64,000 nt of DNA from Spirosoma sordidisoli (GTDB lineage Bacteria > Bacteroidota > Bacteroidia > Cytophagales > Spirosomataceae). The stretch spans positions 1 through 64,000 of the forward strand of contig NZ_SBLB01000003.1 in NCBI RefSeq assembly GCF_004138325.1, given 5' to 3'. The translations under genes were made by a program, and so were the position numbers. Of this stretch, positions 45,730 through 54,958 are shown one piece after another. How positions within the stretch are numbered: the stretch's first letter is position 1; each line of letters opens with the position of its first letter. The notes beneath the pieces are model-generated. The model was given only the letters and a program-made list of their open reading frames with translations, searched no databases and was not told where the DNA came from.

Positions 45730-45816
45730 AAGACTTAAGTAAAGCGTGATTTATTTGATCTTTCTATAGTGCTTTTTGCTTACCAATGTGCTTTTACTAA
45801 AACCTAATCCCTATTT

Positions 45817-48800
45817 ATGCAACAACACGTTACTTCAACAGCGGGCGGTGGTTGTGGATGGCTGAGATCAGTCCGTACCACACTACTGATCGGGCTTGTA
45901 ATTCTGGCAGGCTCAGCCTTTGCCCAGCAATTGACTGGTACGGTGACTACCGAATCGGGTGACCCTCTACCGGGGGTAAACGTAGTCGAGAAGGGTACCT
46001 CGCGCGGGGCTACTACCGACAAAAGCGGAAAGTACAGCCTGTCCGTTAGCCGTCAGGCCACACTGGTGTTCAGTTTCATTGGCTATACCCGTCAGGAAGT
46101 CGTCGTAGGTAATCGCTCCGTGATCGATATCAAAATGGTGGTTGACCCGCTGGCGCTGAACGAGGTGATTGTAGTTGGCTACGGTACCCAGAAGAAGTCA
46201 TCGCTCACGGGAGCCGTATCTTCGGTGACGCCCAAGGACCTGCGCGCACTTCCGGTAATCAGTCCGGTACAGGCGCTGCAGGGGCGGGTGCCGGGTGTTT
46301 CGGTCACCAACAACAGTAGCCCGGGTAGCGAACCGGTGGTTCGGATCCGCGGGGTCGGCTCGATCAGTCTGAACCCTAACCCGCTCTATGTGATCGACGG
46401 TATTCCTTCGGGTGGCCTGAATAACATCGACCCCAAAGACATCGAGTCGCTGGAGGTTTTAAAAGATGCCAGCGCGGCTGCTATTTACGGGTCGCGGGCG
46501 GCTAACGGGGTTATTCTGATTACGACCAAAAAAGGCGCTACCAACGGCAAGCTGACCATTAATGTCGATTCGTACTACGGCTCGCAGTCGGCCTGGCGCA
46601 AGCTGGACCTGCTCAACAGCCAGGAGTATATCAAGTACGGTACCGCCCTGCTGACAGCCGCCGGCCAGCCGGTTCCGGGCCGTTTCTCGAACCTGAACGT
46701 TCCGATTTATGACGGGGCGTCTACCACCTTTGCGCAGACCGAGACCGACTGGCAGGACGTCATGTTCCGGGCGGCTCCTATCCAGGACCATCAGATTTCT
46801 CTGTCGGGCGGCAATGCTACGTCTCGTTTTTATACCTCCCTGGGCTATTTCAGCCAGGACGGTATTCTGCCGTTCACCAATTACAATCGGCAAAGCTTCC
46901 GGATCAACTCCGATCATAAGGTCAACAAATTTCTGACCATTGGTCAGACGATGCTGGCGTCGACCGATTTCCGGCGGCTCGAGCGTGATGGCGGTGGCCG
47001 CAGTCTGCTGATGAACATCATGCGGATGACCCCGTACTGGCCCGTGCGGGACCCAACAAAAATTGGCGGATTCAGCACAACGGCGCAGGGACTCGACGCT
47101 ACCGACCCCGAGAACCCGCTGCGCGTGGCTGAGCAGGAGCAGCAGTTCCAGACCGACCGGGGCTTCAAACTGCTGGGTTCGATCTTCGCCGACGTTAAGT
47201 TCACCGATTTCCTGCGGTACCGGTTCACGTTCGGAGCCGACTATGCCAATGCACGCTTTAACGGGTTTCTGCCGATCTACAACGACGGTAACCGGAGCCG
47301 GGTCATTGCGAACGTGAATGAAAACCGGAGCGAATTTTTCTCGTCGGTGATGACCAACCAGCTCACCTTCGAGAAAACCTACGGCAAGCACTTTATCAAC
47401 CTGACGGGCGTGGCTGAACGGCAGCGCAGCCAGTCGCGGTCCATCAGCGCCAGCGGTCAGCGGCCCGACAATAACATTCAGGTTATTCAGGGCGTGTCGA
47501 ACCCGAACGGTAACAGCAGCTTGTCCGAAAACCTGCTGATCTCGTACGTAGGCCGACTCAACTATGAGTTTGCCAGCAAGTACCTGATCGGAGCCTCGAT
47601 TCGTCGCGACGGGTCGTCGAAGTTTGCGCCGGGACGCAAGTGGGGTACGTTCCCGGCGGTTTCGGCAGGCTGGCGGCTGAGTGAAGAATCATTCATGAAG
47701 AATATCCCGGCCATCTCCGAACTGAAACTGCGCGGTAGCTACGGCCAGACCGGCTACAACGCCATTGGTGACTACGACTGGCAGCCGCTCATCCAGGCGA
47801 ACAATACGATCTATCCGTTCGGGAACCAGACTCAGCTGGGCTCCTACTTCAACCAGCTGGGCAACAGTGATCTGAGCTGGGAGGTTACCACCATGAGCAA
47901 CATTGGTGTGGACGCATCCCTGTTCAATAACAAAATCAGCCTGAGCGCCGAGGTTTACAGCCGGCAAACCGACGGACTGCTGCTGCGCGTGCCGCTACCC
48001 GAATCGCAGGGTTACTCTGTGAACCCGCTGGCTAACGTCGGCAGCATGCGCAACCGGGGTTTTGAACTGACGGCGGGCTATAACTACTCCAGCCGGAACT
48101 TTAACTGGAACCTGACCGGAACCTTCGATGTAACGCGGAATAACGTGCTGAGCCTGGCGACGCCAAACGCCAACATCAACTCCGGCTCGAACGCTGACTT
48201 CGGCGGGTTCGACATTACCCGTACGGAAGTAGGGCAGCCGATTCAGTCGTTCTATGGCTGGGTGGTCGATGGTATTTTCCAGAGCAAAGAAGAGGTTGAC
48301 CGCTACAACGGCATCGATGGCGACAACAAAAGTTTCTATCAGAATGACAAGACGGCGGCAGGGGATATCCGGTTCCGCGATCTGGACGGTAATGGCAAGA
48401 TCGATGCCAACGACCGCCGGTACCTGGGCAGCTTCATTCCCAAGTTCAGCTACGGCCTGAACTGGTCGGGTAACTACAAGAACTTCGATTTTACGGTGTT
48501 CTTCCAGGGCGTACAGGGAAACAAGATCTACAACGGAACCAAAGTCATCGGCCAGGGACAACTCCGGCTGTTTAACGCCACGACCGATGTCCTTAATGCC
48601 TGGACACCCCAGAATACCAACACCGACGTACCGCGCTCGATCAGTGGCGACCCGAACCAGAACTCACGCACCTCAGACCGCTTCCTTGAAGATGGATCGT
48701 ATCTGCGCCTGAAGAACCTGAGCATCGGCTATACCATTCCAGCCGCCGTCATTGGCAAGCTGACCGGCAATGTGCTGAGCAAGACCCGCGTGTACGTGTC

Positions 48801-48948
48801 GAGCCAGAACCTGCTGACATTCACCCGGTATACGGGCTACGATCCGGAAGTGTCGTCGAGGAACTACAACCTGCTCAACAACGGTATCGACTATGTACAG
48901 TACCCGCAAGCCCGTACCGTTATGGTCGGTATCAACCTGGCCTTTTAA
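45817..48948 (+). CDS. SusC/RagA-family TonB-linked outer-membrane receptor
   Basis: Outer-membrane importer of 1043 residues. A signal segment ending SAFAQQ (about 39) is followed by a CarboxypepD_reg-like domain (LTGTVTTESGDPLPGVNVVEKGT to FIGYTRQEVVVG). The SusC signature is VIVVGYGTQKKSSLTGAVSSV, and the plug has DGIPSGGLNNIDPKDIESLEVLKDASAAAIYGSRAANGVILITTKKG in order. The C-terminal barrel ends in Phe (VGINLAF). It imports substrate captured by the SusD lipoprotein encoded 38 bases downstream. No polysaccharide-degrading enzyme is adjacent, so the substrate is unknown. Confidence 0.96.
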   Translation: MQQHVTSTAGGGCGWLRSVRTTLLIGLVILAGSAFAQQLTGTVTTESGDPLPGVNVVEKGTSRGATTDKSGKYSLSVSRQATLVFSFIGYTRQEVVVGNRSVIDIKMVVDPLALNEVIVVGYGTQKKSSLTGAVSSVTPKDLRALPVISPVQALQGRVPGVSVTNNSSPGSEPVVRIRGVGSISLNPNPLYVIDGIPSGGLNNIDPKDIESLEVLKDASAAAIYGSRAANGVILITTKKGATNGKLTINVDSYYGSQSAWRKLDLLNSQEYIKYGTALLTAAGQPVPGRFSNLNVPIYDGASTTFAQTETDWQDVMFRAAPIQDHQISLSGGNATSRFYTSLGYFSQDGILPFTNYNRQSFRINSDHKVNKFLTIGQTMLASTDFRRLERDGGGRSLLMNIMRMTPYWPVRDPTKIGGFSTTAQGLDATDPENPLRVAEQEQQFQTDRGFKLLGSIFADVKFTDFLRYRFTFGADYANARFNGFLPIYNDGNRSRVIANVNENRSEFFSSVMTNQLTFEKTYGKHFINLTGVAERQRSQSRSISASGQRPDNNIQVIQGVSNPNGNSSLSENLLISYVGRLNYEFASKYLIGASIRRDGSSKFAPGRKWGTFPAVSAGWRLSEESFMKNIPAISELKLRGSYGQTGYNAIGDYDWQPLIQANNTIYPFGNQTQLGSYFNQLGNSDLSWEVTTMSNIGVDASLFNNKISLSAEVYSRQTDGLLLRVPLPESQGYSVNPLANVGSMRNRGFELTAGYNYSSRNFNWNLTGTFDVTRNNVLSLATPNANINSGSNADFGGFDITRTEVGQPIQSFYGWVVDGIFQSKEEVDRYNGIDGDNKSFYQNDKTAAGDIRFRDLDGNGKIDANDRRYLGSFIPKFSYGLNWSGNYKNFDFTVFFQGVQGNKIYNGTKVIGQGQLRLFNATTDVLNAWTPQNTNTDVPRSISGDPNQNSRTSDRFLEDGSYLRLKNLSIGYTIPAAVIGKLTGNVLSKTRVYVSSQNLLTFTRYTGYDPEVSSRNYNLLNNGIDYVQYPQARTVMVGINLAF

Positions 48949-48986
48949 TGAACCATTCACCTGCATTTTTGATCTGAAAAGTCATC

Positions 48987-50525
48987 ATGAAAAAGACAAT
49001 CCTCTGCGCTGCCCTGCTGCTCGGCATTGGCATCAGCTGTAGCGACGACGAACTGAACAAGGTGAACCCGAATGGCGTAACCTTCGATACGTACTTTAAC
49101 AACGCGGACGAGCTGACGGCCGGTGTCAACTCGATCTACGCGCTGGTTCAATCCAACAGTCTGGTTTCGCGGGAGTGGTTTTTTACCCACGACCTGCGGG
49201 GCGACGAAATGGCATCGGGGGGCGGTCAGCTCGAAACGCCCCGTAACCAGCTGCTCATTGGCGTGCACGACACGGGTAACTCGGTGTCGGGTAGTGTGTG
49301 GCGGGGCTGGTACCGGACCATTCACCGGGCCAACGTGGTCATTGAAAAAGGCGGCTCCCTGACGAGCGTTACCCCCGCCGTACGCGACCGGCTCCTGGGT
49401 GAGGCCCGGTTCCTGCGAGCCTGGGCATATTATGAACTGGCTACGCTGTACGGGGGAGTGCCGCTGTACAAAGAATTTGCCAAGTCAGTCGACGGGGCAT
49501 TGGGGCGTTCTTCGCAGAAGGAAGTGTATGATTTCGTCATTGCCGACCTGAAGACGGCTGAAGCTGGTTTGCCCACTACCTACGACGCCAGAAACCTGGG
49601 CCGGGCCACCAAAGCCGCAGCCCAGACGCTGCTGGCCCGCACCTACCTCCAGCTGGGCGATTACACCAACGCCAAAGCTGAACTGCAGAAAGTAGTCAAC
49701 TCGGGTCTGTACAAGCTGGTCGATGAATATACGGATCTGACCAACGAAGAGGGCGAGTTCAACACAGAGTCGATCTTCGAGGTCGTCTACGCCCCTTCGG
49801 GCGGAGCGTACAACTGGGGTGGCGACAGCGATGGGTCGGCCGTACAGGAAGAAACCGTACGGACGCAGGAATACTCGGCCATTGGCTGGCGTAACGTTAT
49901 CCCGTCCAACAAAATCCTGAACGCCTACGAGCGGGTGTCGGCCGGCGACGCCAAAAATGATCCGCGCTATACCTTCTCCTATTGGGTAGAAGGGGATAAA
50001 TTTAACAACGGCACCAGTGTATTAACCCCCGACCGGGTGCAGGGAAATGCCTCGGTTGTCGACGGCAAAACGATAAAGGTCAGCTGGCGTAAATATTCGG
50101 TCCTCTACAAGATTGATAACGGCTATGCCCAGAGCGGTATCAACATGCGGATCATGCGCTATGCCGACGTGCTGCTGATGCTGGCCGAATGCGAAAACGA
50201 GACCGGTAACCAGGCGGCTGCCATCAGTCTGATGAACCAGGTTCGGGCCCGGAAGTCGGTCAGCATGCCCCCGTACCCGACCAAAAACTATCCCTGTGCC
50301 AACCAGAGCCAGGTGTTTGATGCCATTGTCCACGAGCGGATGGTTGAACTGGCAGCCGAACAGGTCCGCAACTTCGACATCATCCGCTGGCGCAAGAACA
50401 AGAAGCAGAAGTCGGAGCCGCTGTCGTATTTCATTGCCAACAAGCACGAGTTGCTGCCGATTCCACAGGTTGAACTCGACAACAGCCCGGCTCTCGATCA
50501 GAAAGACCAGAACCCCGGGTACTAA
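48987..50525 (+). CDS. SusD/RagB-family nutrient-binding lipoprotein
   Basis: Surface lipoprotein of 512 residues, partner of the SusC receptor upstream. The lipobox is IGISCSDDEL (Cys at about 18). The SusD pattern continues with VNSIYALVQ, WRGWYRTIHRANVVIEKG, LLGEARFLRAWAYYELATLYGGVPLY, the TPR-like helices, and the late RYADVLLMLAECENETGNQAAA and IVHERMVELAAEQVRNFDIIRW. Length is normal. A hairpin follows before the next gene, which may lower transcription onward. Confidence 0.96.
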   Translation: MKKTILCAALLLGIGISCSDDELNKVNPNGVTFDTYFNNADELTAGVNSIYALVQSNSLVSREWFFTHDLRGDEMASGGGQLETPRNQLLIGVHDTGNSVSGSVWRGWYRTIHRANVVIEKGGSLTSVTPAVRDRLLGEARFLRAWAYYELATLYGGVPLYKEFAKSVDGALGRSSQKEVYDFVIADLKTAEAGLPTTYDARNLGRATKAAAQTLLARTYLQLGDYTNAKAELQKVVNSGLYKLVDEYTDLTNEEGEFNTESIFEVVYAPSGGAYNWGGDSDGSAVQEETVRTQEYSAIGWRNVIPSNKILNAYERVSAGDAKNDPRYTFSYWVEGDKFNNGTSVLTPDRVQGNASVVDGKTIKVSWRKYSVLYKIDNGYAQSGINMRIMRYADVLLMLAECENETGNQAAAISLMNQVRARKSVSMPPYPTKNYPCANQSQVFDAIVHERMVELAAEQVRNFDIIRWRKNKKQKSEPLSYFIANKHELLPIPQVELDNSPALDQKDQNPGY

Positions 50526-50558
50526 GCCCGTCTGATCGTTGGTCCTTAACCCGAGTAG

Positions 50559-50593
50559 ACTCCCTTCCCGAACTGATTTGGGAAGGGAGTTTA
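50559..50593 (+). terminator. Hairpin between susD and the FG-GAP lipoprotein gene
   Basis: ACTCCCTTCCC (50559-50569) pairs exactly with GGGAAGGGAGT (50580-50590) around a 10-base loop. Only a short TTAT follows, so it may attenuate rather than stop transcription into the next gene, which begins 25 bases later. Confidence 0.7.
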
Positions 50594-50614
50594 TGTTAGT
50601 AACCTTGCTGGATA

Positions 50615-53600
50615 ATGTATTCCATGCCGAAAGCGCTTGTTCTTTTTAGTATCCTGATGGCCGGTGGTTTCGTCGGGTGCCAGCCCAAACCGGAGACCCT
50701 GTTCGATACAATCGAAGCCAGCGAGTCGGGAATCGACTTTGCCAACACCCTGACGCCGTCGGACTCGCTGAATGCGTTTACGTTTACCAATTTCTACAAT
50801 GGCGGAGGAGTGGGCGTGGGCGATTTTAACCACGACGGCAAGCCCGATCTGTTTTTCACCGGTAATCAGGAGTCGTGCCGACTGTACATCAACCAGACAC
50901 CGGCCGGGTCGTCTGATTTTCGCTTCGCCGACGCTACCGATGCGGCCGGACTCAGAACCCGGCGCTGGTGTACGGGCGTATCGGTCGTCGATATCAACCA
51001 GGACGGCTGGGACGATCTGTACGTGAGCGTAGCTGCGCATCCGGCCCTGCGCGAGACTCGCAACCTGCTGTTCATCAACCAGAAAACAGCTTCTCCTACC
51101 TTCCGCGAAGAAGCGGCTGCCTACGGGCTGGACTTTGCAGGATACACGACCCAGGCTGCTTTTTTCGATTGTGATCTCGATGGTGACCTCGATGTGTTCC
51201 TGCTCAACACGGCCCCCGATCTGCAGAACCCGAACTACCTGCGCCCGGCCATCAACAACGGAACCTATCCGTCTACGGGTCGACTGTATCGTAACGAAGG
51301 CGTCGGACCAGCCGGGCACCCGGTCTTTCGCGACGTGTCGACGGCTGCCGGCATCCGGTACGAAGGGCTGGGACTGGGCGTGGTGGTATCGGACCTGAAT
51401 CAGGACGGCTACCCTGATCTGTACTGCTCCAACGACTTCATCAGCAGCGATATTCTGTACCTCAACAAAGGAGCCAAACCCGACAGTCAGGGAACGTTTC
51501 AAAACAGCATCCGGGCCTCGATGGCTCACACCAGCCTGTACGGTATGGGCATCGACGCGGCCGATATCAACAACGACGGGCGCATCGATCTGATGCAGCT
51601 GGATATGCTGCCCCGCGACAATGCCCGGCAGAAGATGATGCTGGGCGCGCCCGATTATGACAAGAAAGAGCTGAGCCTGTCGCCCCAGTATGGCTACCAG
51701 CTCCAGTACATGCGCAACACCGTTCAGATAAACCGCGGACAGGCCAGTGGCGTCCCCACCTTCGGCGAACTGGGTTTGCTGGCTGGCCTGGCCCAGACCG
51801 ACTGGAGCTGGACAACCCTGCTGGCCGACCTCGACCTGGACGGTTACAAGGACGTATTTGTGACGAACGGCTATCGGAAAAACGTAACCGACCGCGATTT
51901 TATCAGCTTTACGGAAGAGTTTGGCACCTTCGGAACCGACCAGGCCCGCCAGGAACAACGGAATAAGCTGCTTCAGAAAATCCCCGAAATCCGGCTGCGC
52001 AATTACGCGTATCGCAATCGAAGCAACCTGTCGTTCGAGGATGTATCGGCCAACTGGGGACTCGACGAACTGTCGTACGCGAACGGAGCCGCCTACGCTG
52101 ACCTCGATAGCGATGGCGACCTTGACCTGATCGTGAACAACATCGATCAGGAAGCGTCGCTCTTTCGTAACAACAGCCGTCAGCGGCTGAAAAACGGGTA
52201 TCTGTCGCTCGCATTCGAGGGCACCGCTGCGAACCGGGCCGGTATCGGCGCAACCGTAACGGTCTGGGCAGGGGGCAAAAAGCCGGTGCAGCAGGTGCTG
52301 GAGCAGTTTCCGGTACGCGGGTATCTATCGTCGGTCGGTAGGGGGCTGGTAATCGGGTTGGGTACGGCGTCTCAGGCAGATTCGATACGGGTCGTATGGC
52401 CAGGTGGGCTGACCGAGATGCGGTACCAGGTAGGGGCTAACCAGCGGCTGGTGTTTCGGGCTGCCGATGCCCGATTGCGGCCCGAACGAGTACAACCGTC
52501 GGCGGCTCCGCTGTTCGAACGGCTACCTGCCGGCACCGACTTTGTTCATCAGGAGTCAGACTTCGTTGATTTCAAAACCTACCCGGCCCTGCACAAAATG
52601 CTCTCGCGGACGGGAGCGGCAGTGGCGGTGGGTGACCTCAATGGCGATGCGTACGATGACATAGCCGTTGGGGCGTCGTACCGGGGCAGTGGGGGAGGCC
52701 TACTCTTCGGGCAGGCCGATGGGCGGTTCAGACGAGTCGACTGGATGCCCAATACGCCCATGGAAGTGGGCGCTGTACTGCTGTTTGACGCCGATAACGA
52801 TCATGATAACGACTTACTGGTTGTCGGGGGGGGCAACGAACGCCCACTGTCGGTAGCGGAAGCATTCCAGCCAGTACTGTATCGAAATGATGGGGCTGGT
52901 CGCTTCCAGGCAGTATCTGCGCTGCCCTCACTGGCCGTCAGCAGCCAGACCGTACGGGCCGTTGACTTTGATCGAGACGGCGACCAGGACGTGCTGATTG
53001 CGGGTCGGCAGGTGCCCGGCAAATACCCCTTGCCAGCGTCTGGCTACCTCCTTCGTAACGACCGGCAAGCGGGTGGGCCGCTGCGGTTCACCGACGTAAC
53101 GGCTCAGCTGGCCCCCGACCTGGCCAACCTGGGTATGGTCTGTGATGCGCTGCCGATGGATGTCGACGCTGACGGCGACGAGGATCTGGTACTGGTCGGT
53201 GAGTGGATGCCCCTGACGGTGCTGGAGAATCGGAACGGCCGGTTCAGCAGAAAAGCCACGACGCCGTCGGAAACCCCTGACACGTCGGCCGGTTGGTGGA
53301 ACTGCCTGGCCAGTGGCGATTTTGACAAGGATGGAGATCTGGATCTGATGCTGGGCAACGAGGGGCTAAACACCCTGTACCGGGCGTCGAAAAACGAACC
53401 GATCCTGATTTACGGCAAAGACTTCAACCAGGACGGTCTCTTCGATCCTATCATGGGGTATTTCATCAACGGAACCCGATACCCGGCGCTGCCCCGCGAT
53501 GCCCTGAACCAGCAGGTCATCCAGTTTCGGCGGAAGTTTCTGCGCTATGCCGACTATGCCGAGGCCCAGTTCAGTGACCTTTTTTCGGATCAGGAACTCC

Positions 53601-53998
53601 AGGATGCTTTTCAGGGGCAGGCCACCGAGCTTCGAAGCTGCTATGCCGAAAACAAAGGGGGTGGGCGATTTACGCTGCATCCGCTCCCCGGTCTGGCGCA
53701 GCAGTCACCTATCTTTGGCTTTGTCGTCGCTGACTTCAACCGGGACGGCCATCTGGATGCCCTGGCTACCGGTAATTGCTATACGAACGAAGCAAACATG
53801 GGGCGTCAGGATGCGTCGCGGGGGGTATTATTGAGCGGGAATGGCCGGGGGCAGTTTGCAGCGATGGAGGCTGGCGAAACCGGCTTCAGCGTAACGGGCG
53901 ATGCACGCCGTACGTACTGGCTCCGTAATCCGGACCGGCTGGTGACGGCGCTGAGCAACGGCCCGCTCGTCATGCACACCTGGCGCCGGCCCCGCTGA
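50615..53998 (+). CDS. FG-GAP/VCBS repeat and ASPIC/UnbV domain lipoprotein
   Basis: Large surface protein of 1127 residues. The signal peptide ends in lipobox GGFVGC (about 23). Multiple FG-GAP/VCBS beta-propeller repeats carry calcium-type Asp loops (GDFNHDGKPDLFF, DINQDGWDDLYV, DCDLDGDLDVFL, DLNQDGYPDLYC and others). An ASPIC/UnbV-type segment (GIGATVTVWAGGKKPVQQV to DSIRVVWPGGLTE, about 545-605) separates two propellers. This CRTAC1-like family often follows SusCD pairs in Bacteroidota and probably sits on the surface with them, binding or processing the substrate. The exact activity is not established. Confidence 0.9.
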   Translation: MYSMPKALVLFSILMAGGFVGCQPKPETLFDTIEASESGIDFANTLTPSDSLNAFTFTNFYNGGGVGVGDFNHDGKPDLFFTGNQESCRLYINQTPAGSSDFRFADATDAAGLRTRRWCTGVSVVDINQDGWDDLYVSVAAHPALRETRNLLFINQKTASPTFREEAAAYGLDFAGYTTQAAFFDCDLDGDLDVFLLNTAPDLQNPNYLRPAINNGTYPSTGRLYRNEGVGPAGHPVFRDVSTAAGIRYEGLGLGVVVSDLNQDGYPDLYCSNDFISSDILYLNKGAKPDSQGTFQNSIRASMAHTSLYGMGIDAADINNDGRIDLMQLDMLPRDNARQKMMLGAPDYDKKELSLSPQYGYQLQYMRNTVQINRGQASGVPTFGELGLLAGLAQTDWSWTTLLADLDLDGYKDVFVTNGYRKNVTDRDFISFTEEFGTFGTDQARQEQRNKLLQKIPEIRLRNYAYRNRSNLSFEDVSANWGLDELSYANGAAYADLDSDGDLDLIVNNIDQEASLFRNNSRQRLKNGYLSLAFEGTAANRAGIGATVTVWAGGKKPVQQVLEQFPVRGYLSSVGRGLVIGLGTASQADSIRVVWPGGLTEMRYQVGANQRLVFRAADARLRPERVQPSAAPLFERLPAGTDFVHQESDFVDFKTYPALHKMLSRTGAAVAVGDLNGDAYDDIAVGASYRGSGGGLLFGQADGRFRRVDWMPNTPMEVGAVLLFDADNDHDNDLLVVGGGNERPLSVAEAFQPVLYRNDGAGRFQAVSALPSLAVSSQTVRAVDFDRDGDQDVLIAGRQVPGKYPLPASGYLLRNDRQAGGPLRFTDVTAQLAPDLANLGMVCDALPMDVDADGDEDLVLVGEWMPLTVLENRNGRFSRKATTPSETPDTSAGWWNCLASGDFDKDGDLDLMLGNEGLNTLYRASKNEPILIYGKDFNQDGLFDPIMGYFINGTRYPALPRDALNQQVIQFRRKFLRYADYAEAQFSDLFSDQELQDAFQGQATELRSCYAENKGGGRFTLHPLPGLAQQSPIFGFVVADFNRDGHLDALATGNCYTNEANMGRQDASRGVLLSGNGRGQFAAMEAGETGFSVTGDARRTYWLRNPDRLVTALSNGPLVMHTWRRPR

Positions 53999-54015
53999 AT
54001 ACAGGCTGCCATACG

Positions 54016-54039
54016 AACCCGGTCGAGGCCGGGTTTTGG
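54016..54039 (+). terminator. First hairpin after the FG-GAP gene
   Basis: AACCCGG (54016-54022) pairs with CCGGGTT (54029-54035) and is followed by TTGG, a short stem close to the stop codon at 53998. Confidence 0.65.
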
Positions 54040-54077
54040 CCAGAATACCCTTGTAGTCTACTAGTTACATAAAAAAA

Positions 54078-54105
54078 GCTGGTCGTAGTGCGGCCAGCCT
54101 TTTTG
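54078..54105 (+). terminator. Second terminator after the FG-GAP gene
   Basis: GCTGG (54078-54082) pairs with CCAGC (54094-54098), with an A-tract before and CTTTTTGG after. It is a weak-stemmed but classic layout, and together with the preceding hairpin it closes the SusCD operon. The rest of the gap up to 54280 shows no gene. Confidence 0.65.
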
Positions 54106-54280
54106 GTTTGAATACAACCTGAATTGAAAAAAGCAATGAGTGTGGGAGCCTGTCAGGACATCCGATGAATCAAAATTGGTAAATAGTAAGATTAAATACA
54201 ACAATTCGGATAGATATAGTTTTCATGGTCCCTGAACAAGAAATTGCAGGTTCCGGTTGGTAGTACTAAACAGCAACGGT

Positions 54281-54958
54281 ATGAAAATTCTGGTGGTCGA
54301 AGACGAGCCCAAAACCCTGCAGGCGATTCAGCAGGGCCTGGAAGAAAGTCAGTTTGAGGTAGATGTCGCGTATGACGGGCTGATTGCCAAACGGCTGGCA
54401 ATGAAAACGACTTATGCCCTGATTATTAGCGACGTAATACTGCCTGGCCTGAATGGCTTCGAACTGGTTAACGAACTGCGCCAGCATGGACTAACTACAC
54501 CGGTTTTACTCCTGACGGCCCTGGGAGAGACAGAAGACAAGATAAAAGGATTTGACGCCGGGGCCGATCAGTACCTGACCAAACCCTTTCAGTTTGCCGA
54601 GCTGCTGGCCCGGGTGCGGTCGCTGACCAAACGCAGCACCCTGGTGACCATGACGGCCCAGACACTCCGCTACGCCGGTATCGAAATGAACCTCGATGCC
54701 AAGACCGTTAGTCGCGACGGACGGCTAATCGACCTGACCGCCCGCGAATTCGCTCTTCTGGAATACCTGATGCGAAACCAGGGTCGGGTCCTATCGAAAC
54801 CCGATATTGCCGAACGGGTGTGGGATATTAATTTCGATACGGGTACGAACGTGGTTGAGGTGTATATCAACTACCTGCGTAAAAAAATTGACCGCGACTT
54901 TCCCACCAAACTCATTCATACCCAGTTCGGAATGGGTTATGTCCTGAAAGAAGAATGA
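54281..54958 (+). CDS. Response regulator, OmpR/PhoB family
   Basis: A 225-residue two-component regulator. The receiver domain starts KILVVEDEPKTL, with the phospho-acceptor Asp in IISDVILPGLNGFE and the conserved Lys in YLTKPFQFAELLARV. The C-terminal winged helix shows REFALLEYLMRNQGRVLSK and VVEVYINYLRKKID. The ATG at 54281 is preferred over a frame open eight codons upstream. Its stop overlaps the kinase start (ATGA), so the pair is translationally coupled. Confidence 0.96.
   Translation: MKILVVEDEPKTLQAIQQGLEESQFEVDVAYDGLIAKRLAMKTTYALIISDVILPGLNGFELVNELRQHGLTTPVLLLTALGETEDKIKGFDAGADQYLTKPFQFAELLARVRSLTKRSTLVTMTAQTLRYAGIEMNLDAKTVSRDGRLIDLTAREFALLEYLMRNQGRVLSKPDIAERVWDINFDTGTNVVEVYINYLRKKIDRDFPTKLIHTQFGMGYVLKEE

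Larger units (their letters stand above)
45297..45816. other. AT-rich intergenic region upstream of susC
   Basis: About 520 bases with far more A and T than the rest of the window and no credible open frame. It holds a small palindrome TAAGTAT-AA-ATACTTA (45344-45359), a perfect 43-base palindrome (45385-45427), a promoter-like stretch near 45559-45600, and a 14-base direct repeat at 45692 and 45716. The region is probably regulatory for the SusCD genes downstream, or a remnant left by insertion of foreign DNA. Confidence 0.6.

Noticed and set aside
50591-51958. 455-codon frame opposite the FG-GAP lipoprotein gene
   Set aside because: Antisense shadow of repeated Asp-rich propeller codons; no start context or family features.
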